From positions 812,144 through 876,143 of the forward strand of contig BCKC01000010.1 in assembly GCA_001600455.1 (NCBI GenBank): a stretch of 64,000 bases of DNA. The letters are read 5' to 3'. Each line of letters starts with the position of its first letter. The first letter of the stretch is position 1. Of this stretch, positions 22,601-31,420 are shown one piece after another. This DNA comes from Endocalyx cinctus (lineage: Eukaryota; Ascomycota; Sordariomycetes; Amphisphaeriales; Apiosporaceae). Made by a program: the position numbers and the translations under genes. The notes beneath the pieces are model-generated. The model made no database searches. It was not told the DNA's origin and saw only the letters and a program-made list of their open reading frames with translations.

Positions 22601-23522
22601 CTTTATCATCCAGATATTCGCAGTAATCAATGACATGTTTTGCTAGGTCCGCTATCCATAAATAAGGACGATGATATCGTTCGTATTCAGGTGATGGGGA
22701 ACCTAGCTTGTAGTAAATTTCATCGTTTTTATTCATCTCAGATCTCAACCAGATCTGATCGCCAACGGTATGCTCGCTACTGCCGTAGTTCCCAACCGGT
22801 AGCTGTCTGAAAGGCACTTTGCGCACATAGAATTTGGTGTCGCCAAAACTTAAAGTGCCGTCGAAGTAAAATACTTGTCCTCGATACGGGGTTGTGAGAT
22901 GATGCAGAGGCCGCATCTCGTTGGCATAAGCCGAGTCCGCGCCAAGATATATAACAAAATCATTGAGGTCCAATTCCACGAAGTGAGCTGCAGCGGGATG
23001 AGTAACCGCAATGGCCTTCAAAGTGGAGACTGATCTAGATTCCGAGGCCATGGGAGCCGGGGGGATAAAACCGCCGTATAGTGACATTGGTTGAGTTAGA
23101 GTTGACGTAGGGAGAACTACCTTAGGCCTGGAATTATCTGGATTTTCGGTGGATAAGGGATCAAATATTGACCTGGGTTTAGTTAGAGTTGATGTAGGTA
23201 GAACTACCCCAGGACTGGGTTTATCCGGATTTTCGTTGGATAAGGGATCGCATGAAGAAACATCGTCGTCATATTCATAAGCTAGAATATCTTCGATATC
23301 GTAGTCGATTGACCGGTCAGAATCCGGGAAAGAATGAGCCGGCCATGCGATTGCCTCGGTATCATAAGAATCTCCGATACTAACATCATCATAAGGAAGG
23401 CATCCCGAATCGTCTAGAGGAAGTAAACCCGCCCCAATTAGGTCGAGTTCGTTTTCGAGGAAGGTGTTAAAAACGCAGTCATCGTAATCGGGTAAGTCAT
23501 CATGGCAGCCATGGGTATCCAT
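19689..23522 (-). CDS. dim-2: DIM-2-type DNA (cytosine-5) methyltransferase
   Basis: A single open frame of 1277 residues from ATG 23522; the open frame extends upstream only by non-ATG codons. The N-terminal third carries acidic stretches and a duplicated Ser/Pro-rich unit. Two BAH-like regions follow, at about 480-560 (ending in an ELFLS...CTCHS stretch) and about 615-720. The catalytic domain has motif I DLFCGGGNFGRG (about 765), motif IV GGSPCPGFS with the catalytic Cys (about 845), motif VI ENV (about 885), motif VIII QSRSRVFL (about 930) and motif X GNSVARQ (about 1140). Residues after about 1170 form a charged tail. DIM-2 enzymes put 5-methylcytosine on DNA in heterochromatin, guided by HP1 and H3K9me3 in Neurospora. 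The domain order and gene size fit DIM-2 better than RID, which is shorter. All core motifs look intact. Confidence 0.9.
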   Translation of the reverse strand: MDTHGCHDDLPDYDDCVFNTFLENELDLIGAGLLPLDDSGCLPYDDVSIGDSYDTEAIAWPAHSFPDSDRSIDYDIEDILAYEYDDDVSSCDPLSNENPDKPSPGVVLPTSTLTKPRSIFDPLSTENPDNSRPKVVLPTSTLTQPMSLYGGFIPPAPMASESRSVSTLKAIAVTHPAAAHFVELDLNDFVIYLGADSAYANEMRPLHHLTTPYRGQVFYFDGTLSFGDTKFYVRKVPFRQLPVGNYGSSEHTVGDQIWLRSEMNKNDEIYYKLGSPSPEYERYHRPYLWIADLAKHVIDYCEYLDDKGYPVSLDSFRSRFGSWLRQMHSGSTVFNQWYDKNRSPDFRCALVANIDYIWKEACGVITKPMSHQLWKEVKYFDLYKPNLNLRDTENLVVENSCTKSRKEDPIPKTIVTPYVYDLFSHMGFGKFLHPVKPSTSVSKEQKAFVRTSQRLSAKHVNSTERNNLRHDDIVKSIQPGDVISTPPDSDETDTKWKREYSEHHKGEYIWFGLVQKVHRSSRRELAFDVIWMYQSIDTACRKMKYPWKNELFLSSNCTCHSATSKVRASQVLGKHQVEWFGLPDTSAEFFVRQTYISSESRWITLQSQHLTCGWESTMQDGGEDYTIGDAVLVEMTPESLEPCVIESFLEMPKSTQVRLRVLQRRRNVDKFASRSPPNELIWSRKFIELPVDTINRRCLVRAFRQDEVIPAPYDHDGTGDAFFITHQESKADDRIMYVPLEKTDLSPLRQGFLPSRTSHNEKLRGLDLFCGGGNFGRGIEDGNAVKMLWANDISKEAMHTYMANTKRNSCTPLLGSIDDLLFKALRGDKDVPHPGDVQFISGGSPCPGFSKLTSDQSTPRQHKNRSLVASFASFIDLYRPLYGVLENVAQIVSPEDRCDTCVFSQLVCVLVGLGYQVQSMLLCPWSFGTPQSRSRVFLSFAAPGLRVPKAPKPSHSDPPESRPKKLGRTSCGLPFYEAETGPTPFKFVTSLEATRDLPDIQDSKVDYCVGYPDHRLSIQVTTSLQKQIRAIPTRPWGMNFSTAYYGKGNIDPVITKAERDRIFPVGQFRLSEKSQAWGRVYPHKVFGAITTKCQPTDGRVGRALHWQQQRPISVLEARRAQGFRDNEVILGGPSNQYKIIGNSVARQVALALGLAIREAWLGSLTDESLGSSLHRPTTIRDEEEDDPLTMSIDDHDDDHRRLRENRADVRLASSEDPIQVTASRPRASLPLTPATKVHPEGRKRSADSSSSRKTLTKKKLRLTLDRDELDELDDVIW

Positions 23523-24476
23523 TTCTCGTCGGGCGCCCTTTTTGATGTCCACCTGGATTTATCAAATTCCGTAGATCCATCTACTACCTCATACCTGAAT
23601 GTCTCACACTCAAAAGCCTCCCAATCAGGTCTATCCGATACGCCATTCGAAATGCAACCGAGAAAACACCTGCGATATTGTCATGTGCTGATTATAGTGT
23701 CAAAAATTGGTGTAATTTAATCGAACAATATGATATATTCAAATGACCCCGATAACATAATGATCACCCGATATATGAAAGCAATATATCCATCAACTAG
23801 ATTTGAAAAGGAGATTCGGATGTTTTCGTCACGTCGGAGAGTATCCGATCATTAAGCGTAGTGATATGTCATATACAATCGAGTGTGGAATGTAAAATGA
23901 AACCGAAAACGGTAAAGTAAGACTCCAAAATTAGAAACTAATCAAAGAAAAGAGAACTGTATAGAATTCATTATAAGTAATCTGTATATATACATATGAT
24001 ATTTATATACTGTAAATAAAATAAAAGAAGCAAAGAAGAAGAAGAAACGCTGCGATTATGCAGCTTAACGACGAGAAGGATTCTCAAATGCGGCGTGGAG
24101 GACAAAGTTGTCGCATTTGTCTTCTGAACGCGCTTGAAGAGGCATTGGCCAATTAAGTGGTTTCAAAGTCGCGTCGGTGGAGATAGTGAAGCTTACATAC
24201 CTGATTAAGACAAAAATCGGACAATTGACTAGGTTATCTTGTTTTATTCGTGTAATAGGTATTGCCTACTTTTGACAAGGGCAGAAGGGGTCAGGGGGGG
24301 TATGGATCAAGAATCCTTCGTAATGTACTCTCCGGGTAGTCTCTGGTTCGAGGTATATTGTATTTTAATTTCTAGTTGAAAATCCTAATAGTCGTGATAT
24401 TATACAGCTTATCGGGTATCTCTCGAGCGCATAAAAATACAGTACATAGTATACACGTATAGATGGCTACATATAT
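23523..24476. promoter_or_regulatory. Region upstream of the methyltransferase gene
   Basis: About 0.95 kb, AT-rich, between the methyltransferase start and the 3' end of the next minus-strand gene. It should hold the methyltransferase promoter and 5' UTR. The 102 bp just upstream of the ATG stays open in other frames, but no upstream exon could be supported. Confidence 0.4.
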
Positions 24477-27089
24477 CTATACCAGCTGTTCAAGTTCTCT
24501 TATATTTTGGTCCACGCCATCTTGTCTGGGAGTAGCGAATATCCGCCGTTGAAGACTTTTTGCGCTGGCATCTGATCCGAGGTACTTGGCGACTTCCTCT
24601 TCGGTTGGCCATCTCCACTTGCCACCATCTCCGCTTAGTTTTTCCATGCGATCCGATAAATGGCCCTGCGTTTCACCGTCGAGAACGGGCCATGCGAAAG
24701 CGTGAAAGGCACAAAAGGTTTTTCCTATCAACGATGGTCCACGGTATACCATCTCAGCAGCCATATCCTCGACGTAAGCGCGTTTATCGAATATCCAGTT
24801 CATCACATCTACCATGCCGTCGATATCTCCTAGATATGCCAGCGACCGTACATACCCGTGCAGGTGTGCCGGATTAAACTCATCTCGGAGGATAGATTCG
24901 CCCAGTGGCGAGACCGGTCTAGTGAATTTGGAAAACTGCGTTTTCAAAATTTTCAGCACCGATTTGGCCGACGGTACTAGCGCTTCCTCGAAGTGCATGG
25001 CCGAAGCAACATGCAGAGAACTTCTGGCCATCTTTTCCACTGTGCGGCAGAGATAAAGAAACATCTCTGCATCGACCCCCACCCTGGCCTGTACCAAGTC
25101 AAAAACTTTGAGAGATAGTTGTAGCGCTTCCGCATTATTGTTCCACGGCGATCCAGATCGAAGTACAATGTTTCGACTCGCCAACGCTCTTAGAATGTGG
25201 AGCCACGGGGGGTAAAATGTAGCACCCTGCGTCGTATCGGGCACGAGTCGTAGCTCTGAGAGCTTAATGGCATTGTGAATATAGCTTAGTTCTCTCGGTC
25301 TGAAGGTGCGTTCTTGACGGGGGTCATATTTAGGCTGTAATCGGCATAATAGCTGTATGTAACTTGAAAATACATTTAGTGGTATTAAGGTAAGAGAGAC
25401 ACGCGAAATTTTTGTTGTATCTGCTAGCGCTTCCACGTAGATAGGGTCAAGTCCGCTATCTTGAATGTATTTAAGGCCTTCACCGAGGGACCTGGCCTCT
25501 TTCACGAGGGTAGTGAGGCAAAACCCCGATGGCTTAATGCCGCCGTTGATCATGCTTTCGTATAATTCCGAGACGGACGGAGGTTCAAGTCTAGCTAATT
25601 CGTAAGCACTATAGTTATCGTCATGCACAGGGTGATTTTCTCGAGCGTCCCCGGGTAACACCTCGGTGTCCGGCTCCAAGCTATGCGACAAGAGTTTCAA
25701 GAACATTTCGGTATAAACCTGAATATTGGGAGATCGATCTGTCCGTTGACCAGTTCTCAGAAAAGCTTGCCAAGCTTCGCGAGCGCTTCGGGTAGCACGG
25801 ACATCCATAGCCCAGGATGCGTAGAAGCTCCACTCGTTCTTATCTCCCTTCCACTCCTCCGGCGAGAGGTTGCGCGGAGGCAGAGTGCGAGTCTGGATGG
25901 TCGGAGAATCCTCTCCCAAACCACCTAATTTATTTAACGCGCGATCATAATCGTCAGCCGGGTACCCGGCAGCTTGCATCAGCGCACCGGCCTTCACACT
26001 GCGGGAAAGATCATCTTCGGGAGTTCGTTTCACATCGTGTCCGTCAAAGTCTCTCCGGTAGGGAGGCCAGGACTTTGCATACCTTGTCGCTACTGCCTGC
26101 TCCCCCATCGACTTTTTCAGGCCAATGAGAACACTTTGGATCGCTCGATAGCTCCTCTGGTTAATTGTGAGCGGTGTCTCGAGATTATCGGACATGGCGA
26201 GAAGCAATTTCTGGGCCTGCCAGTTAAATCTTCTATTACTCAGTGGCCGCCGCGAGGATGGCAGCTCAAATACGCTTAAAGCTGAATTGAAAATGCGACA
26301 ACTCATAATATAAGTTTGCTGAAAAGTACTTTTCGGATAATCTTTTCCTTTTGATCCTGCTTTTATGATCCCGTCTCTGAGGAACTCGGAGACAAATCGC
26401 GCTACAGTGGGAAGTGACATTGGCCATATACGCTGCACATGATAAACGAGGCGACGCAAGATTTTTTCAAAAATTTCGGCCGTGATTGTGCCCTTCGCAC
26501 TTGGATCTTTAGAATGCGGTAATTCTCGGTAAGATAGGACATAAAAGTCCCTGATAAATCTCATATAGGATAATAATGATTGGGGGTCTCTGATGACTTC
26601 ATCTTTCCTAATGAGAAGGTTTAGGAGAAAGAGTGGTTTCAATTTTTGTTTATCAGTCTGAACAAGTCGATGGATTCGTGCATCCCCATCCTCTCCTTCG
26701 ATTATCCATGCCCAATGATTGATATCCTCTTCAGACCATCCTCTGGTCCTGGTATTATTCATGCGATCTTTCCAGTTTCCTTGCGGAATTTTATCAACCA
26801 ACTCTGATAGAGATGGGTGGATAGGAGTCTTGGACGATCTTAACAAGGCCTGAAATGTCATGAGGGGGAGCCGCTCATTCCTCTGGCGTAAAGAATCCTG
26901 AAAAAGACGCGCATATTTTAATTTCGAAAAATCGGTCTTGGCTTTGATATAAAGCGAAAGAATACGAGTAGGTGATATATCAAGGTATGGAGATCTGTGT
27001 CTCTGGTGAGCGGTGAGATTTGTGAGCGCCTCACTAAATATCTTATTAGATAGCAAGGATGTCCCACGTGTCGTCCTAGAGCCCGGCAT
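24477..27089 (-). CDS. Large helical-repeat (PPR-like) protein, probably mitochondrial
   Basis: One open frame of 870 residues starts at ATG 27089. The N-terminus is basic and rich in Ser, Thr and Arg (start MPGSRTTRGTSLLSNK), as expected of a mitochondrial presequence. The rest is almost all amphipathic helices with spaced hydrophobic pairs, and a C-terminal stretch (about 750-800) with the V-R-S-L-A-Y-L-G-D-I-D-G-M-V-D-V-M-N-W pattern of a pentatricopeptide repeat. PPR proteins bind organellar RNA and act in its processing or translation. The repeats are too degenerate to count by eye, so the family call is an inference. It is divergent, across 423 bp, from a gene that also looks mitochondrial. 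Confidence 0.6.
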   Translation of the reverse strand: MPGSRTTRGTSLLSNKIFSEALTNLTAHQRHRSPYLDISPTRILSLYIKAKTDFSKLKYARLFQDSLRQRNERLPLMTFQALLRSSKTPIHPSLSELVDKIPQGNWKDRMNNTRTRGWSEEDINHWAWIIEGEDGDARIHRLVQTDKQKLKPLFLLNLLIRKDEVIRDPQSLLSYMRFIRDFYVLSYRELPHSKDPSAKGTITAEIFEKILRRLVYHVQRIWPMSLPTVARFVSEFLRDGIIKAGSKGKDYPKSTFQQTYIMSCRIFNSALSVFELPSSRRPLSNRRFNWQAQKLLLAMSDNLETPLTINQRSYRAIQSVLIGLKKSMGEQAVATRYAKSWPPYRRDFDGHDVKRTPEDDLSRSVKAGALMQAAGYPADDYDRALNKLGGLGEDSPTIQTRTLPPRNLSPEEWKGDKNEWSFYASWAMDVRATRSAREAWQAFLRTGQRTDRSPNIQVYTEMFLKLLSHSLEPDTEVLPGDARENHPVHDDNYSAYELARLEPPSVSELYESMINGGIKPSGFCLTTLVKEARSLGEGLKYIQDSGLDPIYVEALADTTKISRVSLTLIPLNVFSSYIQLLCRLQPKYDPRQERTFRPRELSYIHNAIKLSELRLVPDTTQGATFYPPWLHILRALASRNIVLRSGSPWNNNAEALQLSLKVFDLVQARVGVDAEMFLYLCRTVEKMARSSLHVASAMHFEEALVPSAKSVLKILKTQFSKFTRPVSPLGESILRDEFNPAHLHGYVRSLAYLGDIDGMVDVMNWIFDKRAYVEDMAAEMVYRGPSLIGKTFCAFHAFAWPVLDGETQGHLSDRMEKLSGDGGKWRWPTEEEVAKYLGSDASAKSLQRRIFATPRQDGVDQNIRELEQLV

Positions 27090-27512
27090 TTGGATAGAGA
27101 CGAGCTACTAGACAAAACAGCGAGAGTAATATCAAGACTTGATGTGCCTCATTTAAATTGTTGGAGTTTCCATCAAAGTTGGCATTCATCGACGAGAAAA
27201 ACGAATGCTACTTATGAAGGTATCGATAAGATGATATGCACTATTAGATATCCTTTTATCGCCCAATTACGGGGCAAATACAGAACTTCATCCCTATAAA
27301 CCCCGCTAACTGCTAAGGTGGAGTCACGTTGCAGCAGGTTTTTATCGATATTTCCTTTCACGTTCACAACGTTGCCGTCGTGTCCCACAAAGGAAAAAAA
27401 AAAAAGAGTATTAAAGTATTTAGGTACTGATACTTAGATTTAATTACGATGAATCATCTGGGCGAATCATCTTTAACGAATTGATCCCCTCAATGGATAG
27501 AAAGATTCCACC
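27090..27512. promoter_or_regulatory. Bidirectional upstream region between two probable mitochondrial genes
   Basis: 423 bp separate the starts of the helical-repeat gene (minus) and the DUF155 gene (plus). An A-rich tract sits at about 27393-27406. No specific factor site could be assigned. The spacing would allow a shared promoter region. Confidence 0.45.
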
Positions 27513-28784
27513 ATGCGATCCTCACTGAACAAGGTAATACGAGCATCGTCCGTTCGACAATTTCACACGAGATCTCTGAATCCTATTAGCAACCCCAGAC
27601 CGCAAAGATGTTTTCACCAAACAACTTTCAATTCTTTTCCTCGACAGCGTACCTTCTTTACGTCGAATCATCTACTTTCTCATCACGGTGATAATCCAGA
27701 CCCGTCGTCGTCCACGGCAAGTCAATCCGATGGGCAAAGTCAGAAATCACAAAACCCCTCGACCGCCACTAAGCGCAAGGTTTCACGAACGACTGCCGCA
27801 AAGCATCCACGCCTAGGACCGGTTAAGAAACAAGCCAAACAAGTCGCGAATGTCAGAAAGTCTGTCGTCCCGGACACTGCAGGAGACGACGTTACAGATT
27901 ATCAAACGAGCATAAATGCTATATGCGTCGCTCAGTCCTTTGACATGGAAGCTGTCCAGGAAATTCTACGCCTTCACGCATTCGAACTCGATCCCGACGG
28001 TACAGATTTTGATACTAGAGCTGTTGTCCACGCGAGAGGTTACAACGAGGGTGACATATTCGTATTCCCCTCTGGCACCGTGGTGTCTTGGGCCGTTCCT
28101 CACGACACCCTTATGTCCCTGACCACGAAACAGTTAATCCGAGCTGCCGAACACCCACATATCGATCGAATCGAGATGGAAGAATTAGAATTTTTCCCGG
28201 ACGAGTCTCGTGATACAAGCTACATGAAGGGTGAAGTGGTTATACTAGGGACGAGGAAGCAAGCATTAGAGAATGACCGGCTAGACACCACGCTGGCCAA
28301 GATCGCCTTCTCCAGTAGCTTAGCCCGCAGTCCCAAGTTGGCCGTACTCGAAAACAACTTAACGGACTATTTTGAGCAGTCCAAGACCAGGTTCCCGGCC
28401 ATATTGGCCGGGGAACTGCAGAACAAGCTGACGCGGGACTCGGTCATCAAGGCGACCGGCGAGCTGCTAAGCCTGCGGTCGCAGCTGAATCACTACTCGG
28501 ACATGACCGACCAGCTCCCCGACATGTTCTGGGACTCGGAGTCTCGGTTCGAAGAGTATTACAACCAGATCGGCCTCTCCCTCGACATCCGGCAGCGGAT
28601 CGCCATCCTTAACCGGAAGATCGACTACGCGCACGAGACCGTAAGCATTTACCGGGAAATAGTTAGCGAGAAGTATGGTCACAGGTTAGAATGGATCATC
28701 ATATTCTTGATCGCCATCGAAGTCATGTTTGAGCTGCGCAGGGTGTACCGCGAGGACATCAGCGGCGAGGCGAAATCAGATTAG
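27513..28784 (+). CDS. RMD1/RMND1-type DUF155 protein, mitochondrial inner membrane
   Basis: An intronless frame of 423 residues; the ATG has the favourable context CCACCATG. The first 60 residues are basic and Ser-rich, as in a mitochondrial presequence. A low-complexity linker (about 60-125) leads into the DUF155 domain. Its visible landmarks are an FVFPSGTVVSWAVP-like strand pair (about 184-197), an FFPDES stretch, the helix LARSPKLAVLENNLTDYFEQ (about 270-290), MFWDSE (about 339-344) and a paired coiled-coil region with LNRKIDYAHETVSIYREI. The end is a single membrane helix at about 396-411 and a charged tail. Relatives (yeast Mrx10, human RMND1) support mitochondrial translation by anchoring ribosomes to the inner membrane. 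The assignment among RMD1 paralogues rests on the presequence. Confidence 0.85.
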   Translation: MRSSLNKVIRASSVRQFHTRSLNPISNPRPQRCFHQTTFNSFPRQRTFFTSNHLLSHHGDNPDPSSSTASQSDGQSQKSQNPSTATKRKVSRTTAAKHPRLGPVKKQAKQVANVRKSVVPDTAGDDVTDYQTSINAICVAQSFDMEAVQEILRLHAFELDPDGTDFDTRAVVHARGYNEGDIFVFPSGTVVSWAVPHDTLMSLTTKQLIRAAEHPHIDRIEMEELEFFPDESRDTSYMKGEVVILGTRKQALENDRLDTTLAKIAFSSSLARSPKLAVLENNLTDYFEQSKTRFPAILAGELQNKLTRDSVIKATGELLSLRSQLNHYSDMTDQLPDMFWDSESRFEEYYNQIGLSLDIRQRIAILNRKIDYAHETVSIYREIVSEKYGHRLEWIIIFLIAIEVMFELRRVYREDISGEAKSD

Positions 28785-29011
28785 GAGTTGAACATCAAAA
28801 CTTCCTCATTCCTTTCTGGTTTGGCATGCTATTAATATTAAATGATACCCAATCTCCACCATGAATGATATGTCCCAAACAAAAGAAAATAACAAAGAAA
28901 AAAAATCATGTTCGATAGTTATAAATACTCTCCCAATTACTTTTCCTCAACGTGACCTAATCGTTCCATACATTTCCAAACATCATCCTAGCAATTCTTT
29001 TCATGTTGTTA
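28785..29011. other. Convergent 3' intergenic region
   Basis: 227 bp between the ends of the DUF155 gene (plus) and the sialidase-fold gene (minus). It is AT-rich and must hold both transcript ends. An AAAAAAAAAT-type stretch is seen near 28890-28905. Confidence 0.4.
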
Positions 29012-30325
29012 TCAATAACTGCAGCGAATAAACTTCCCCTTCGGCTTCCCGGCGTGCTCGTAGACAACCATGACCTCGTCCGGTCCCGTACACGTTATCC
29101 CCGGCCACGCGGCGGGGGACGGGGACACCAGCGTGGGATACTCGTTCCAACGGATCTGACCGGCGACCACGCCGTCGGCGTACACGGCCTTGACGGCGGC
29201 CCGCTTAGGCCAATCCGGGGCCGGAGCGTCCTCGTCCGTCATGAAGACGACGGCCAGCCTCGCCTTGACCACTTTACGCTTACTGTTATGACGCGGATCG
29301 CCGCCGCCGCCGTTACCGTTGCTGAGACAGACGGCGATCTGGGGCGCTCCGGCGTTGCGTCCAAGGGGCGGCTTGTAGACGACGCCGCGGGCGTGCCAGG
29401 ACTCGCCCTCGTCGTACGAGACGGCGTACTCGACGCTGAAGGTGCCGTGCCTCGTCGTCTCGAACACCATCACTAATACTTCTTTTCCGGTGCTCTCGTC
29501 CGGGCAGACGACGATCCCCTGCATCCCGTCCCGGAGCTTCTCGTTCGGCAGGTGGCACCGCAGGCACCGCGGCGGGCTCGACCAGGTCGAGCCGCCGTCG
29601 CGCGAGATGGTCCGAAAGGTCTCCTGGTCGTTGTGCGCGAGCTCGCCCGAGTAGGTCAGCTGGATCGAGCCGTCGGCGCCGACGCGCATAAACGGCTCCC
29701 AGAGGCCCATGCCGCCGCTCGCGCGGGCCGTCTGCTCCGTCGCCTGCGACGCGTACCGCCACGTGCGGCCGCCGTCGAGGCTCCGGCACACGGTGATGCG
29801 AAAATGCGTGTACCGGCGGGCCGGGTCCCGGTCGTGGTTCCGAAACGCCGCGAGGAGCACGGGCTGGGTCTCGCCGCCGTACGGCTGCTGCTGCGGCGGC
29901 GGCGCTTCGCTCGCGATGCTGTGGTAGTGCGGGACTTCGAGCAGGAAGGCGTTATCGACGTCGCCGATGCCGCGCGCGATCTCCCCCCAGTGCGCGAACG
30001 TCCGGCCGCCGTCGACGCTGCGCGATACCTGCAATATGCGGGTGGCGCCTTGGAAGCCGGTTGAGACGCAGAGGATGGCGCCGGTGGAGAGTCGGCATAG
30101 TCGCGGGTAAGTGCCGCCGTGGGGGTGGAGGATGTACTCTTCGGCGTCGAATGCCCAACTTGTTCTTGATATTGATGACGACTTAGATTTGATACCAGGA
30201 ATTTTCGGACCGCTGCTGTTGCTACTACTGCTCTCACTATTACTGGACCCGGGGAGTTGCGGTAAATGTTCGGATTCCCGACCGAGTCGGCCTAGAAGTT
30301 TTCGTGCGATCTTCCCTCCGTGCAT
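29012..30325 (-). CDS. BNR/Asp-box sialidase-fold glycoside hydrolase, GH93-like
   Basis: A single frame of 437 residues. Four Asp boxes mark a six-bladed beta-propeller: SVDGGRTF (103-110), SLDGGRTW (182-189), SRDGGSTW (241-248) and SYDEGESW (303-310). WEPF with Glu210 and FETTRHG with Glu289 are candidate catalytic Glu positions, as in GH93 exo-arabinanases, which is why GH93 is preferred over true sialidase. This is inference, because I cannot align it here. There is no signal peptide. The first 55 residues are basic and Ser/Asn-rich, so the protein is either intracellular or the real start lies in an unseen upstream exon. The gene is strikingly GC-rich in the third codon position compared with the AT-rich DNA on both sides. 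Confidence 0.75.
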   Translation of the reverse strand: MHGGKIARKLLGRLGRESEHLPQLPGSSNSESSSSNSSGPKIPGIKSKSSSISRTSWAFDAEEYILHPHGGTYPRLCRLSTGAILCVSTGFQGATRILQVSRSVDGGRTFAHWGEIARGIGDVDNAFLLEVPHYHSIASEAPPPQQQPYGGETQPVLLAAFRNHDRDPARRYTHFRITVCRSLDGGRTWRYASQATEQTARASGGMGLWEPFMRVGADGSIQLTYSGELAHNDQETFRTISRDGGSTWSSPPRCLRCHLPNEKLRDGMQGIVVCPDESTGKEVLVMVFETTRHGTFSVEYAVSYDEGESWHARGVVYKPPLGRNAGAPQIAVCLSNGNGGGGDPRHNSKRKVVKARLAVVFMTDEDAPAPDWPKRAAVKAVYADGVVAGQIRWNEYPTLVSPSPAAWPGITCTGPDEVMVVYEHAGKPKGKFIRCSY

Positions 30326-30679
30326 AGCTACTTAGTTAAAACTGCTTAAGTAATTTATCAAAGTATTTAAAACATCAAGTACTTAAGTATCTTGAAGTCA
30401 TAAACATGTATCCTATCTGAATTGATTAATGTAACATCAAACTAGAAATGACACAATTGTCGGATTGAGAAAAAAATAAAAAATAATACGTTGTTTAATT
30501 AAAAAAAAAAAAAAAAAAAGGAATACTTTGTAGGTTGTCAAAAGTTTAATGATCTGATTTAAACGACGATACCTACTTTTTCGGCGAATTTTTGGTGGAG
30601 ATGCATTACGTCAATTGGTGGTAAAATGGCCGATAACCACAAAATTACCACGGTATGTGCTGTTTATTTTTTTTATTCT

Positions 30680-30725
30680 TTATATTTTATTTTTATTTTT
30701 ATTTTTATTTTATTTTATTTTATTC
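30680..30725. repeat. ATTTT-type low-complexity repeat
   Basis: Tandem ATTTTT and ATTTT units on the plus strand. Confidence 0.8.
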
Positions 30726-31393
30726 TCTCAATCCTTTCGTGGTTAATCTTAAAAGGATCCATTCTCGGCGTTTGAAAAGTTTTTTTTTATTATTATAGGA
30801 TTTTCTACATTTAGAATCATTTAGATTTAGGACTTGGAGAGCAAGCATATTAGAATTAAAGGCACACTTTTTTAAACCTTGAAAGAGTAATCTCCAAATT
30901 CTTCTTGTTTTTCCTCTTCTATCTCTCTCGTCTTCCTCTCTCTCTCTCCCTCTCCCTCTCTTCCCTTCTTCGTTACCCTAGGTACCCTTGTTACCCCGAT
31001 GACCACTTTAAGCGATTATCTTTTTTCGTTAAATTTCCAGCCACAATTCTCAAATAGTAAATTATGCATCCAGATAATCTATCTGATCGAGCACACCGAC
31101 ATATTCAGATCTCAGGTGAATGTAACCCTTTCCCCCGAGGTGGATATTCCCGGTGGCTTCAGTTTGCCTGGCTGCAACCGTAGAGTAGCATCCCGTCTCG
31201 CACCCAAAATTATCATTACACTACATAAAGTATGTACGCGCTACGGTATTACTGCGCACGCACATTGCGAAATACACTAGTTTAGAAATACGAACAGACA
31301 CGAATTGACAAGGTTTGGACGGGTAAGAATGGAGACGTGGAGGTGGATTTGCTTGCTACTTGTCTCACTACGGTTTGGTATCAGGTATCATCA

Positions 31394-31420
31394 GACTGAC
31401 TGACTGACTGACTGGCTGAC
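31394..31420. repeat. TGAC tetranucleotide microsatellite
   Basis: About six consecutive copies of the tetranucleotide, with one variant unit near the end. Confidence 0.85.

Noticed and set aside
29003..30335. Long antisense ORFs (up to 193 codons) over the sialidase-fold gene
   Set aside because: Arg/Ala/Pro-rich shadow frames caused by high GC in the third codon position; only the minus-strand frame with Asp boxes is real.
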